A DNA stretch of 14,176 bases from Flectobacillus sp. (GTDB lineage Bacteria > Bacteroidota > Bacteroidia > Cytophagales > Spirosomataceae): assembly GCA_029865665.1 (NCBI GenBank), contig JARXAV010000309.1:1-14176 (forward strand). The letters run 5' to 3'. Of the stretch, positions 7,481-14,176 are shown piece after piece. A model generated the notes under the pieces. It had not been told where the DNA came from and searched no databases. It saw only the letters and a program-made list of their open reading frames with translations. Every line of letters begins with the position of its first letter. The stretch's first letter is position 1. A program made the position numbers and the translations under genes.

Positions 7481-8089
7481 TTAGTAAGCAAATGATTTTT
7501 GACCAGGTTTGATTTTGATAGCTTCAAATTTCCCTGGAATTGGTTCGTAAATGAACGATGCCTTAATTCCCGCTTCTGAAGTGAAATAGCCCGTTAAGGT
7601 TAATTCTTTCATCAAACGCCAGAATGGTACGCCTTTTGCTTTGGCATCCATGCTTTCTTTATCTACGTTATCACCTACTTTTACTTGCTTCACATTGTAA
7701 AGTTTCATTAACTCTTTGGTATCTTGCTCTACTTGCTTCAAGACATTCACTTGTTCGTCTTTGCTTAATGACAAGAAGTTTTTCTTCTCTAAATCAACCA
7801 CTCCTTCCATGAAACTTATGTGTTCTGGTTGGCGGTAACAGTCATTTAGCATCAATTCAATAAAGGCAGGAACACCCGCATCTTTTGCACCAGCAGTAGT
7901 AGTTTTAGGAATGATATGTTCCGCCACTTCTGCGATGATAGCACGTTGAGAATCTGAAAGCGATAAGCCTATAAGGTTTTTAGCAGTGCCTGATTCTTGT
8001 TCAGCTCTACTCATAGCGAGTAAAGTTGGAGCGGTTAAAGTTCCTCCAAACAATAAAGCGACTTTTAAGAGTGCGTCTCTTCTATTCAT
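7481..8089 (-). CDS. Gluconate 2-dehydrogenase subunit 3 family protein, Tat signal
   Basis: The 202-residue small subunit pairs with the GMC flavoprotein encoded 30 bp downstream. The N-terminus NRRDALLKVALLFGGTLTAP (residues 2-21) is a twin-arginine signal with RR at 3-4. The family core follows: LSDSQRAIIAEVAEHIIPKTTTAGAKDAGVPAFIELML (about 44-81), with the conserved IIPxT and AGxxDAGV stretches, and a C-terminal WRLMKELTLTGYFTSEAG (about 157-174). In characterised relatives this subunit is needed for maturation and export of the catalytic subunit; that role here is inferred. The start is fixed by the RR motif directly after the ATG. It is the first gene of the operon. Confidence 0.9.
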   Translation of the reverse strand: MNRRDALLKVALLFGGTLTAPTLLAMSRAEQESGTAKNLIGLSLSDSQRAIIAEVAEHIIPKTTTAGAKDAGVPAFIELMLNDCYRQPEHISFMEGVVDLEKKNFLSLSKDEQVNVLKQVEQDTKELMKLYNVKQVKVGDNVDKESMDAKAKGVPFWRLMKELTLTGYFTSEAGIKASFIYEPIPGKFEAIKIKPGQKSFAY

Positions 8090-8239
8090 TTTTTTATGGA
8101 ATGTTTATAAAAATTGGGACAGACAATAATTAGATAACCTATTAAGGTTTAAATAGTTTTTCGTAATTCGTGCTATCTTTTGATTTCTAAAAGAATGCGT
8201 TGTTTATCACGTAATAAACCACTCTGCTAGGAAAATATT

Positions 8240-8254
8240 GTATCAAAATGATAC
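8240..8254. promoter_or_regulatory. Small palindrome downstream of the dehydrogenase promoter
   Basis: GTATCA and TGATAC (8240-8245 and 8249-8254) form a perfect 6-bp inverted repeat around AAA. It would fall about 10-25 nt into the transcript from the predicted promoter at 8272-8302, so it could be an operator or a short leader hairpin. Six base pairs is weak evidence. Confidence 0.35.
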
Positions 8255-8271
8255 TTTCGACAAGCAAAAGT

Positions 8272-8302
8272 CAAATTTATATTCAAATAGTTTAATTACA
8301 AA
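8272..8302 (-). promoter_or_regulatory. Predicted promoter of the dehydrogenase operon
   Basis: On the minus strand TTTG (8302-8299), 19 bases, then TAAATTTG (8279-8272) match the Bacteroidota -33 and -7 elements at the usual distance. Transcription would start near 8265, giving a leader of about 175 nt before the ATG at 8089. A second TAGCTTTG box (8306-8299) overlaps the -33 element but has no good -33 of its own. Confidence 0.6.
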
Positions 8303-8419
8303 GCTAAGATAAATAAAAAAAAGCGAAGAATTGTATGGTTTTAGGGGTATATGAGTGATTTTTTTGAAGAGTTTTGGGGTATGATTGAAGTTGTGTCTAT
8401 TCTAGGATAGAGCATCTCC

Positions 8420-8444
8420 GATACCATTTGAGTGGCATGGTATC
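8420..8444. repeat. Inverted repeat GATACCAT/ATGGTATC
   Basis: Perfect 8-bp arms (8420-8427 and 8437-8444) enclose a 9-nt loop. There is no U-tract on either side, so a terminator is unlikely. It shares the GATAC/GTATC core with the palindrome at 8240-8254, which could mean two sites for one regulator, though this may be chance. Confidence 0.5.
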
Positions 8445-8466
8445 AAGTCGTTAGTTGAAGAGAGGG

Positions 8467-8506
8467 TAAAAATAAAAGCCGTACCCAATTGCTTGAGTAC
8501 GGCTTT
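8467..8506 (-). terminator. Intrinsic terminator of infB
   Basis: A 10-bp perfect stem (AAAGCCGTAC at 8475-8484 with GTACGGCTTT at 8497-8506) can extend inward by CAA/TTG pairing after one mismatch. On the minus strand it is followed by TTTTATTTTTA and sits 23 bp after the infB stop codon. It ends the rimP-nusA-infB transcript. Confidence 0.88.
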
Positions 8507-8529
8507 GTATTGTGAAGAACTTGTGGTGA

Positions 8530-11500
8530 TTACAAGGTTCTTTTTACTTCTCTTAATTCGTAACATTCGATAATATCTCCTGTTAAAATATCGTTAAAGT
8601 TCTTGATAGAAACCCCACATTCATAACCGAATTTAACTTCAGCTACATCGTCTTTGAAACGTTTCAAGGCAGAAATTTCGCCATCGTGAACTACCACGAA
8701 ATCACGGATGATACGGATTTTGTTGTTACGTTTAACGTTACCGTCAAGTACATAAGAACCTGCGACTGTACCCACTTTAGAGATTTTGAATACATCTCTA
8801 ACTTCGATATTTGCAGTAACGTGTTCTTCAAATTTCGGAGCAAGTAAGCCTTCCATTGCGTCTCTAATTTCGTCAATTGCTTGATAGATAATCGAGTAAT
8901 TTCTGATTTCGATTTGCTCATTTTCAGCCAAACGACGAGCGTTTACACTTGGACGAACTTGGAATGCTACGATAACGGCATCGGCAGCAGAAGCTAACAA
9001 TACGTCTGATTCTGATACTTGACCAACTCCTTTGTGAATAATACGTACTTGTACTTCTTCGGTAGATAGTTTCAATAATGAATCTGATAATGCTTCTACT
9101 GAACCATCCACGTCACCTTTCACGATAACGTTCAATTCTTTAAATGTACCGATTGCTTTACGACGACCGATTTCATCTAAGGTAATATGTTTACGAGAAC
9201 GAAGCGATTGTTCACGGATAATTTGCTCACGTTTATTGGCAATTTCACGTGCATCACGCTCATTTTCCATTACGTTTAATTTATCACCCGCTGCTGGAGC
9301 TCCACTTAAACCCAATACTTGTACGGGAGTAGATGGTCCTGCTTTTTTGATTCGTTTTCCACGATAGTCAAACATGGCTTTCACACGTCCGTAATGCGAA
9401 CCTGCTAACATCATGTCTCCTACGTTTAATGTACCTGCTTGTACCAAAATGTTGGCTACATATCCACGACCTTTATCCAAAGAAGCCTCGACAACTGTAC
9501 CGATAGCACGTTTCTCTGGATTGGCTTTCAATTCTAACATTTCAGCTTCTAACAATACTTTTTCTAACAATTCATTCACACCTAAACCTGATTTAGATGA
9601 AATTTCTTGCGATTGGTATTTACCACCCCATTCTTCAACTAGGATGTTTTTCGCTGATAATTGTTCACGAACACGGTCTGTATTTGCACCTGGCTTATCT
9701 ACTTTCGAGAAAGCAAATACGATAGGTACACCTGCTACTAATGCGTGGTTGATTGCTTCTTCTGTTTGAGGCATCACGGCATCATCTGCTGCAATTACGA
9801 TAATTGCAACGTCGGTTACTTTAGCACCCCTTGCACGCATGGCAGTAAAGGCTTCGTGACCAGGCGTATCTAAGAAGGTAATCTGACGACCATCTTCTTG
9901 TTCTACCGAGTAAGCACCGATGTGTTGGGTGATACCACCTGCTTCACCTGATGCTACTTTAGCACGACGGATATAATCTAGTAACGATGTTTTACCGTGG
10001 TCAACGTGACCCATAATGGTAACGATTGGCGCTCTTGAGATAAGGCTTTCTGGCGTATCTTCTACTTCTGCAAGAGCGGCTTCAACTTCTTCCTCAGCCG
10101 TTACGAACTGAACTTCAAAGTCGAATTCTTCTGCAATGATAGCGATTACGTCTGCTTCCAAACGTTGGTTAATCGAAACGAACATGCCTAAACTTAAACA
10201 AGTTGAAATTACTTCGTTTACAGAAATATCCATTAACGATGCCAATTCACTTGCCGAAATAAATTCGGTTACTTTTAAGATTTTAGCTTCTAATTGTTCG
10301 TCAGACTGGCGACGTTCTTCACGTTGCGCTCTTACTTTACGTTTGTCACGACGTTCTTTTGCTCCAAAGTTAGACTTATTGGTTTGTCCCTGAAGACGAG
10401 CCATTGTTGCCTTAATTTGGTCTTGAATCTGCTTTTCAGTAACTTCTCCTTTTTCGGCTGGTTTTGGAGCAGGAGCTGGTTTCTTGTAATTGCTATTACC
10501 GCCACCATTGTTGTTTCTGTTTCCACCGCCGTTATTATTGTTGTTACCTTGTCCCTGAACAGGTTTTTTGTTCGGATCAGCAGGTCTGTTAGCGTTGTTA
10601 TTATTATTATTCGCTGTATTAGGAGTTCCGTCTTCTTTCTTCGGACGAGGAGCACCTTTTTCGTTACGGATTTCAGCTTCGCTTACTTTTTCAGCTGGCT
10701 TAATACGCTTACGCTTCTTCTTGTTGTTATTGTTATTATTGTTGTTGCCTTTGTTGCCACCTCTTTGTGGTTCAACAGGTAACGTAATTTTTCCAAGAAC
10801 CGTTAATCCTTTCAAGGTTTCACCTTTTGCTTCAATTAACTCGATGTTATCCGTATTTTGCGGAACTTCATCAAAGCGTTTTTTCGGTTGAGGAGCTTGG
10901 TTGTTAGCATTAGCATTTTGCTGAACATTTCCTTGTCCACCTTGTCCCTGAGGTTTTGGCTGATTCGGATTGTTTTGGTTGCGTTGCTGCTGGTTTTGCT
11001 GTCCACCGTTTCCTTGTTGTCCTTGTGGGCGTTGACCTCCATGAGAGTTATTCCCTCTATGTTGGTTGTTATTCCCTTGGTGTTGGTTATTACCCTCTAC
11101 TTTGGGTTTATTTTGCTGTTGCTCATTCGGTTTTTCACCTTGAGGCTTCGTATTGTCAACTTTTGAGGTCACTGGCTGTTGTGATACTGGTTGGTGTTGT
11201 TTATTCGCTTGGTCTTCTGCAACTACTGGTTTGGCTACTGGCTGTACAACAGGCTCAGTTTCCTTCTTTGTAGTATTTTCTACTACCTCTACCACCGTTG
11301 GTTTAGGTGCTTCAACCACCTTAATTGGCTCTGGTTTTGGCTCTTCAACTTTTGGTTGCTCTACAATTACGGGTTTCACTTCTTCTACCTTTTGTACAGG
11401 TGCTGGAGTTTCTACTACCTTTGGAGTAACGGGAGTTTCTACCACGGCAGGTTTTTCAACTTTTTCAGCAACTTCTACTTTGGGTTGCTCAACAACCGCT

Positions 11501-11946
11501 GGCTTTGGAGGAATTACATTTCCTTTTGCATCAAACTCTACCTTACCGAGTACTTTAAATGTCACTTCTGCCTTCGCTACTATTTTTTCTGGCTCCGGTG
11601 CTTTCTCAGGAGTAGGAGTAACTTCTACTTTAGGAGTTTCCTTAGCTGTCTCACGGAAATAGAGCGGTAAGCCATCATCTTTCTTACTAACAGGAATTGC
11701 CACTTCGTCAGCGGGCTTTTGAACAGGCGTGCTTGTTGGTGCGTTCGAATGTCCAGCATCACCACCCAAAAGAGCGTCTGCTTTATATTCTTTCGCCAGC
11801 ATTTTCAACTGTTCAAAATTCAATTTGGTATTTGGGTTGTTCTCAACCTTATGACCTTTGGCAGAGAGATATTGAACAATGGTTGAGGTACCCACGTTAA
11901 TCTGCTTTGCCACTAGGCTCAAACGCATCATTTTATCTTCTGCCAT
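8530..11946 (-). CDS. infB: Translation initiation factor IF-2
   Basis: This GTPase brings initiator fMet-tRNA to the 30S subunit and promotes 50S joining. At 1138 residues it is long for the family (890 in E. coli). An IF2_N-type helical domain is at about 7-53, then a long linker: Pro/Val/Glu/Lys-rich (about 100-245) and Asn/Gln/Gly-rich with poly-Asn (about 246-350 and 397-487). A second IF2_N-type domain lies at about 553-615. The GTPase domain starts near 638 with G1 GHVDHGKTS (646-654), G2 GGITQHIG (670-677) and G3 DTPGHEAF (693-700). G4 reads SKVD (747-750) where the family usually has NKxD, and the G5-like SSKSG is at 783-787. Domain II, the helix-rich domain III and the C-terminal fMet-tRNA-binding barrel follow to the end. 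The ATG at 11944-11946 has AGG about 10 nt upstream. It is the last gene of the operon. Confidence 0.98.
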   Translation of the reverse strand: MAEDKMMRLSLVAKQINVGTSTIVQYLSAKGHKVENNPNTKLNFEQLKMLAKEYKADALLGGDAGHSNAPTSTPVQKPADEVAIPVSKKDDGLPLYFRETAKETPKVEVTPTPEKAPEPEKIVAKAEVTFKVLGKVEFDAKGNVIPPKPAVVEQPKVEVAEKVEKPAVVETPVTPKVVETPAPVQKVEEVKPVIVEQPKVEEPKPEPIKVVEAPKPTVVEVVENTTKKETEPVVQPVAKPVVAEDQANKQHQPVSQQPVTSKVDNTKPQGEKPNEQQQNKPKVEGNNQHQGNNNQHRGNNSHGGQRPQGQQGNGGQQNQQQRNQNNPNQPKPQGQGGQGNVQQNANANNQAPQPKKRFDEVPQNTDNIELIEAKGETLKGLTVLGKITLPVEPQRGGNKGNNNNNNNNKKKRKRIKPAEKVSEAEIRNEKGAPRPKKEDGTPNTANNNNNNANRPADPNKKPVQGQGNNNNNGGGNRNNNGGGNSNYKKPAPAPKPAEKGEVTEKQIQDQIKATMARLQGQTNKSNFGAKERRDKRKVRAQREERRQSDEQLEAKILKVTEFISASELASLMDISVNEVISTCLSLGMFVSINQRLEADVIAIIAEEFDFEVQFVTAEEEVEAALAEVEDTPESLISRAPIVTIMGHVDHGKTSLLDYIRRAKVASGEAGGITQHIGAYSVEQEDGRQITFLDTPGHEAFTAMRARGAKVTDVAIIVIAADDAVMPQTEEAINHALVAGVPIVFAFSKVDKPGANTDRVREQLSAKNILVEEWGGKYQSQEISSKSGLGVNELLEKVLLEAEMLELKANPEKRAIGTVVEASLDKGRGYVANILVQAGTLNVGDMMLAGSHYGRVKAMFDYRGKRIKKAGPSTPVQVLGLSGAPAAGDKLNVMENERDAREIANKREQIIREQSLRSRKHITLDEIGRRKAIGTFKELNVIVKGDVDGSVEALSDSLLKLSTEEVQVRIIHKGVGQVSESDVLLASAADAVIVAFQVRPSVNARRLAENEQIEIRNYSIIYQAIDEIRDAMEGLLAPKFEEHVTANIEVRDVFKISKVGTVAGSYVLDGNVKRNNKIRIIRDFVVVHDGEISALKRFKDDVAEVKFGYECGVSIKNFNDILTGDIIECYELREVKRTL

Positions 11947-11991
11947 ACTTTTACCTAAATCCTTTTCTATAATGTTCTGAATTAATTACTT

Positions 11992-12132
11992 GTGAATGAA
12001 ATAACCTAAAAATGGACGAATGATAGAATAGTTTCGACTAAGAGTGAATGATAAAATGACGTATTTATATTAGTGCCGAAACACCGTTAATGATACGTAA
12101 TTTGTTACTATTCTATCATTCTTCATTCACTC
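11992..12132. repeat. Nested inverted repeats in the nusA-infB spacer
   Basis: A perfect 14-bp inverted repeat pairs 12019-12032 (AATGATAGAATAGT) with 12107-12120 (ACTATTCTATCATT). Outside it, GTGAATGAA (11992-12000) pairs with TTCATTCAC (12122-12130). Alternatively GAGTGAATGA (12042-12051) pairs with TCATTCACTC (12123-12132). Inside, ACGTAT (12059-12064) pairs with ATACGT (12093-12098), and GTTTCG (12031-12036) can pair with CGAAAC (12077-12082). The alternatives are mutually exclusive in part. In the nusA-infB transcript this would form a large leader structure before infB, with no U-tract next to the main stem. Confidence 0.8.
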
Positions 12133-12139
12133 AACTAAC

Positions 12140-13387
12140 TTATTCAAACTCGGAGCGTAGGACGGCTAGTACTTCATTGGCTGTTTCTTCTTCTAAGTCT
12201 GTACGGCGAACAAGTTCTTCACTATTTAGTTTCAATACTTGTTTAGCTGTATCTAACCCGATTCGGTGCAGCTCTTCTAATACCCATGCTTCGATTTCAT
12301 CAGAGAATTCTGTTAAATCGACATCCTCATCATCCACTTCTTCTTGTTTGATGTCACGATAAACATCCAACTCAAAGCCTACCAACTTACCTGCTAATTT
12401 AATATTTTGTCCACCTTTACCAATTGCCAATGACACTTGGTCAGGTTGTAAATACACCGCAATACGTTTACGTTCTTTGTCAACTACCATTGAGCTTACT
12501 TTTGCTGGGCTTAATGCACGAGCTACTAATAATTCAAGGTTTTCTGTGTAATTGATTACGTCGATATTTTCGTTTTGTAATTCACGAACAATTCCATGAA
12601 TACGAGAACCTTTCATACCAACACAAGCTCCTACTGGATCGATACGGTCATCATACGATTCTACCGCTACTTTTGCACGCTCACCTGGTTCACGAACTAC
12701 ACGACGAATCATGATTTGTCCGTCATAAATTTCAGGAATTTCTTGTTCGAATAAACGTTCTAAGAATACAGGGGATATACGAGATAGAACAATTTTTGGC
12801 GTACCGTTGTTCATTTCGATGCGGTGAATTACCGCTTTTACTGTATCGCCTTTCTTGAAACGATCTTTCGCAATCATTTCGCTTTTTGGTAATGTTAATT
12901 CATTACCTTCTGAATCAAGAATGATAAATTCTTTTCCAACGATTTGATATACATCGCCCGATACAAGTTCACCCGCTAAATCCTTATAACGTTCATAAAG
13001 TCCTTCTTTTTCAAGGTCTTTAATTTTCTGGATAAGTGTTTGACGAGCGGTTTGAACGATACGACGACCAAAGTCTTCAAGTTTTACCAATTCAGCAACC
13101 TCTTCACCGATTTCAAAATCTGGCTCGATCACTTTCGCCTCAGCTAATGGAATTTTATCATAATCCCAAATGTCTTCGGAGTTGTCATCAACGATTTCAC
13201 GTGTACGCCACATTTCTAAGTCACCACTTTCAGGGTTGATGATTACATCGAAATTGGCATCAGTACCATATCTTTTACGAATCATCGTGCGGAATACTTC
13301 TTCCAACACTTTAATCATCGTGGGACGGTCAACGTTTTTTTCTTTTGCAAAATCTGCAAATGATGCAATTAACTCTGCACTGTTCAT
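12140..13387 (-). CDS. nusA: Transcription termination/antitermination factor NusA
   Basis: NusA binds RNA polymerase and nascent RNA and modulates pausing, termination and antitermination. I start at the ATG at 13385-13387 (MNSAELIASFADFAKEKNVDRPTM), giving 415 residues. The frame stays open up to a TTG at 13411, but the ATG matches the usual N-terminus of Bacteroidota NusA and has AAAAG just upstream. Domains in the 415-residue numbering are: N-terminal RNAP-binding domain about 1-130, S1 about 135-200, KH1 with GMKGSR at 257-262, KH2 with IGKGGQN at 322-328, then an acidic linker and a helix-hairpin-helix-type C-terminus (about 365-415). The two C-terminal acidic repeats of E. coli NusA are absent, as is normal outside Proteobacteria. 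It lies 45 bp after rimP and 193 bp before infB. Confidence 0.96.
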   Translation of the reverse strand: MNSAELIASFADFAKEKNVDRPTMIKVLEEVFRTMIRKRYGTDANFDVIINPESGDLEMWRTREIVDDNSEDIWDYDKIPLAEAKVIEPDFEIGEEVAELVKLEDFGRRIVQTARQTLIQKIKDLEKEGLYERYKDLAGELVSGDVYQIVGKEFIILDSEGNELTLPKSEMIAKDRFKKGDTVKAVIHRIEMNNGTPKIVLSRISPVFLERLFEQEIPEIYDGQIMIRRVVREPGERAKVAVESYDDRIDPVGACVGMKGSRIHGIVRELQNENIDVINYTENLELLVARALSPAKVSSMVVDKERKRIAVYLQPDQVSLAIGKGGQNIKLAGKLVGFELDVYRDIKQEEVDDEDVDLTEFSDEIEAWVLEELHRIGLDTAKQVLKLNSEELVRRTDLEEETANEVLAVLRSEFE

Positions 13388-13432
13388 CTTTTCATAATTT
13401 TGAACAATCAAATGGATAATCTCATTCGATTA

Positions 13433-13909
13433 TTATTTAAACGATATCTGGACTTTAGCTTTTTCAATGCTTTCAAATGGAATTACGACTACTGGATTTT
13501 CAGGCTCTTCCCCTTTTTTAGGTTTTTTCTTGATTTCCTTTGTAACCGTAATAGATTCGTCGTTAACTGCATCTAATATGCCAACGATTTCTTCTTTTGT
13601 GTTAAGAACCACTTTCAATTCTCTACCAATATTTTTATGGTATTGACGAATAAGTACAAGTGGTTGATCAATTCCTGGAGAAGAAACTTCCAAATTGTAG
13701 GCTTCCGCAACAAGTTCTTGCTTCTCTAATTCACTTGCTAATCTTCTACTGATTGAAGCACATTCTTCGATTTTGATTCCTTCGTCAGAATCCACAAGTA
13801 TGATGATGTTCTTTCGTACTTTTGCATCTCCAACATGCACATCTACGATAAAAATTCTACCGTCTTCCAAATATGCTTGTAGTAATTCAATGATTTTGTC
13901 TTTCAACAT
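13433..13909 (-). CDS. rimP: Ribosome maturation factor RimP
   Basis: This protein assists late assembly of the 30S ribosomal subunit in the cytoplasm. The 158-residue length fits the family. The N-terminal alpha/beta domain includes KNIIILVDSDEGIKIEECASISRRLASEL (33-61), and the signature NLEVSSPGIDQPL lies at 72-84. The C-terminal SH3-like domain runs from about 90 and contains a Lys-rich insert (KEIKKKPKKGEEPENP, about 124-139). The ATG at 13907-13909 has AAAAAGG 5-6 nt upstream. It is the first gene of the conserved rimP-nusA-infB operon. Confidence 0.96.
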   Translation of the reverse strand: MLKDKIIELLQAYLEDGRIFIVDVHVGDAKVRKNIIILVDSDEGIKIEECASISRRLASELEKQELVAEAYNLEVSSPGIDQPLVLIRQYHKNIGRELKVVLNTKEEIVGILDAVNDESITVTKEIKKKPKKGEEPENPVVVIPFESIEKAKVQISFK

Positions 13910-14012
13910 AAAGCCTTTTTGTTAATTGATTCTTGGCGACGTTGGTGCTTTTGTACTCTGCCGAAGCCAACAACAATTGGCGGTTTTCGCCTCCATCGGA
14001 AATCTACTTTAT

Positions 14013-14041
14013 AAAAAAAAGAGGGATTATCGCCCCTCTTT
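14013..14041 (-). promoter_or_regulatory. Terminator-like hairpin in the rimP leader
   Basis: AAAGAGGG (14018-14025) and CCCTCTTT (14034-14041) form an 8-bp stem with an 8-nt loop. Read on the minus strand the GC-rich stem is followed by eight T, the form of an intrinsic terminator. It lies between the predicted operon promoter and rimP. It could be an attenuator for the operon, or the terminator of an unseen gene to the right. Confidence 0.65.
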
Positions 14042-14054
14042 CCTTAACTGACTA

Positions 14055-14086
14055 CAAAAGTAGTGCTTTTATCAACAAAAAGCAAA
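14055..14086 (-). promoter_or_regulatory. Predicted promoter of rimP-nusA-infB
   Basis: On the minus strand TTTG (14086-14083), 20 bases, then TACTTTTG (14062-14055) match the Bacteroidota -33/-7 elements well. Transcription would start near 14048, about 140 nt before the rimP ATG. The bases to its right (14087-14176) show no gene I can support. Confidence 0.7.
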
Positions 14087-14176
14087 TTATATACCTAAAT
14101 GTACTGATTTTTAGTGGATTGACAAAAACTAAAAGCTAAAAACTTTAAATAAATGATAATCAGGAAGATAGTGGTT

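Larger units (their letters stand above)
8090..8529. other. 440-bp gene-free spacer between infB and the dehydrogenase operon
   Basis: This AT-rich spacer holds the infB terminator (8467-8506), an 8-bp inverted repeat (8420-8444), the predicted dehydrogenase promoter (8272-8302) and a small palindrome (8240-8254). I see no RNA gene or convincing coding frame in the remainder. Confidence 0.7.

Noticed and set aside
8351..8410. 19-codon plus-strand ORF in the 440-bp spacer (MSDFFEEFWG...)
   Set aside because: No promoter box, weak ribosome site and no recognisable similarity; chance frames of this size are expected in AT-rich DNA.
10997..11100. Repetitive GGTTGTTATT-like tract suspected as a CRISPR or minisatellite
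   Set aside because: It lies wholly inside infB and simply encodes the Asn/Gln/Gly-rich linker; there are no constant repeats with unique spacers.
10136..11670. Several long plus-strand open frames opposite infB (up to 169 codons)
   Set aside because: They are antisense shadows of the IF-2 linker; their Ser/Thr/Val/Phe/Leu-rich composition follows from the repetitive Pro/Glu/Asn codons on the real strand.
13388..13411. Upstream TTG start for nusA
   Set aside because: It adds eight residues that do not fit the usual NusA N-terminus; the ATG at 13387 does.

Overview
The window looks like chromosomal DNA from a Bacteroidota bacterium, most likely of the Cytophagales type. The evidence is an AT-rich composition with weak Shine-Dalgarno signals, several promoter elements matching the Bacteroidota form (TTTG, about 19-20 bp, TAnnTTTG), a lipoprotein-type LptC, a CoaX-type pantothenate kinase, and an unusually long IF-2 with an Asn/Gln/Gly-rich linker. 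I cannot name the genus from the sequence alone. No CRISPR array, prophage, transposase, rRNA or tRNA gene was found.

Left region (1-3250, all minus strand, read right to left): coaX (type III pantothenate kinase), an outer-membrane beta-barrel protein overlapping coaX by 20 bp, then lptC (LPS-export lipoprotein), then the 5' part of ilvA (threonine ammonia-lyase), which runs off the left edge. A strong hairpin (1146-1183) separates the barrel gene from lptC. coaX is divergent from an MscS-family channel gene (3344-4423, plus). The short space between them holds a perfect 13-bp inverted repeat whose arms each carry a -7 promoter box, one per direction.

Middle region (4599-8089): a Tat-signal TIM-barrel sugar isomerase (hydroxypyruvate isomerase-like, plus) converges on a two-gene operon (minus) encoding a Tat-signal 'gluconate 2-dehydrogenase subunit 3' protein and its GMC-family FAD subunit with a three-Cys Fe-S motif. 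All three are probably periplasmic, which suggests oxidation and rearrangement of a sugar or polyol outside the cytoplasm; the substrate is unknown. The convergent spacer holds a perfect bidirectional terminator flanked by two inverted arrays of a degenerate 8-bp repeat (GGCAAnnA type).

Right region (8530-13909, minus): the rimP-nusA-infB operon for ribosome maturation, transcription elongation/termination and translation initiation. It has a good predicted promoter at 14055-14086, a terminator-like hairpin immediately downstream in the leader, a highly self-complementary 193-bp spacer between nusA and infB, and a clear terminator after infB. IF-2 carries Ser in place of Asn in its NKxD guanine-recognition motif.

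Most genes are conserved housekeeping genes. The most interesting signals are non-coding: the symmetric divergent promoter, the octamer arrays around the terminator, and the structured nusA-infB spacer and rimP leader. I see no clear exotic system such as a defence island.
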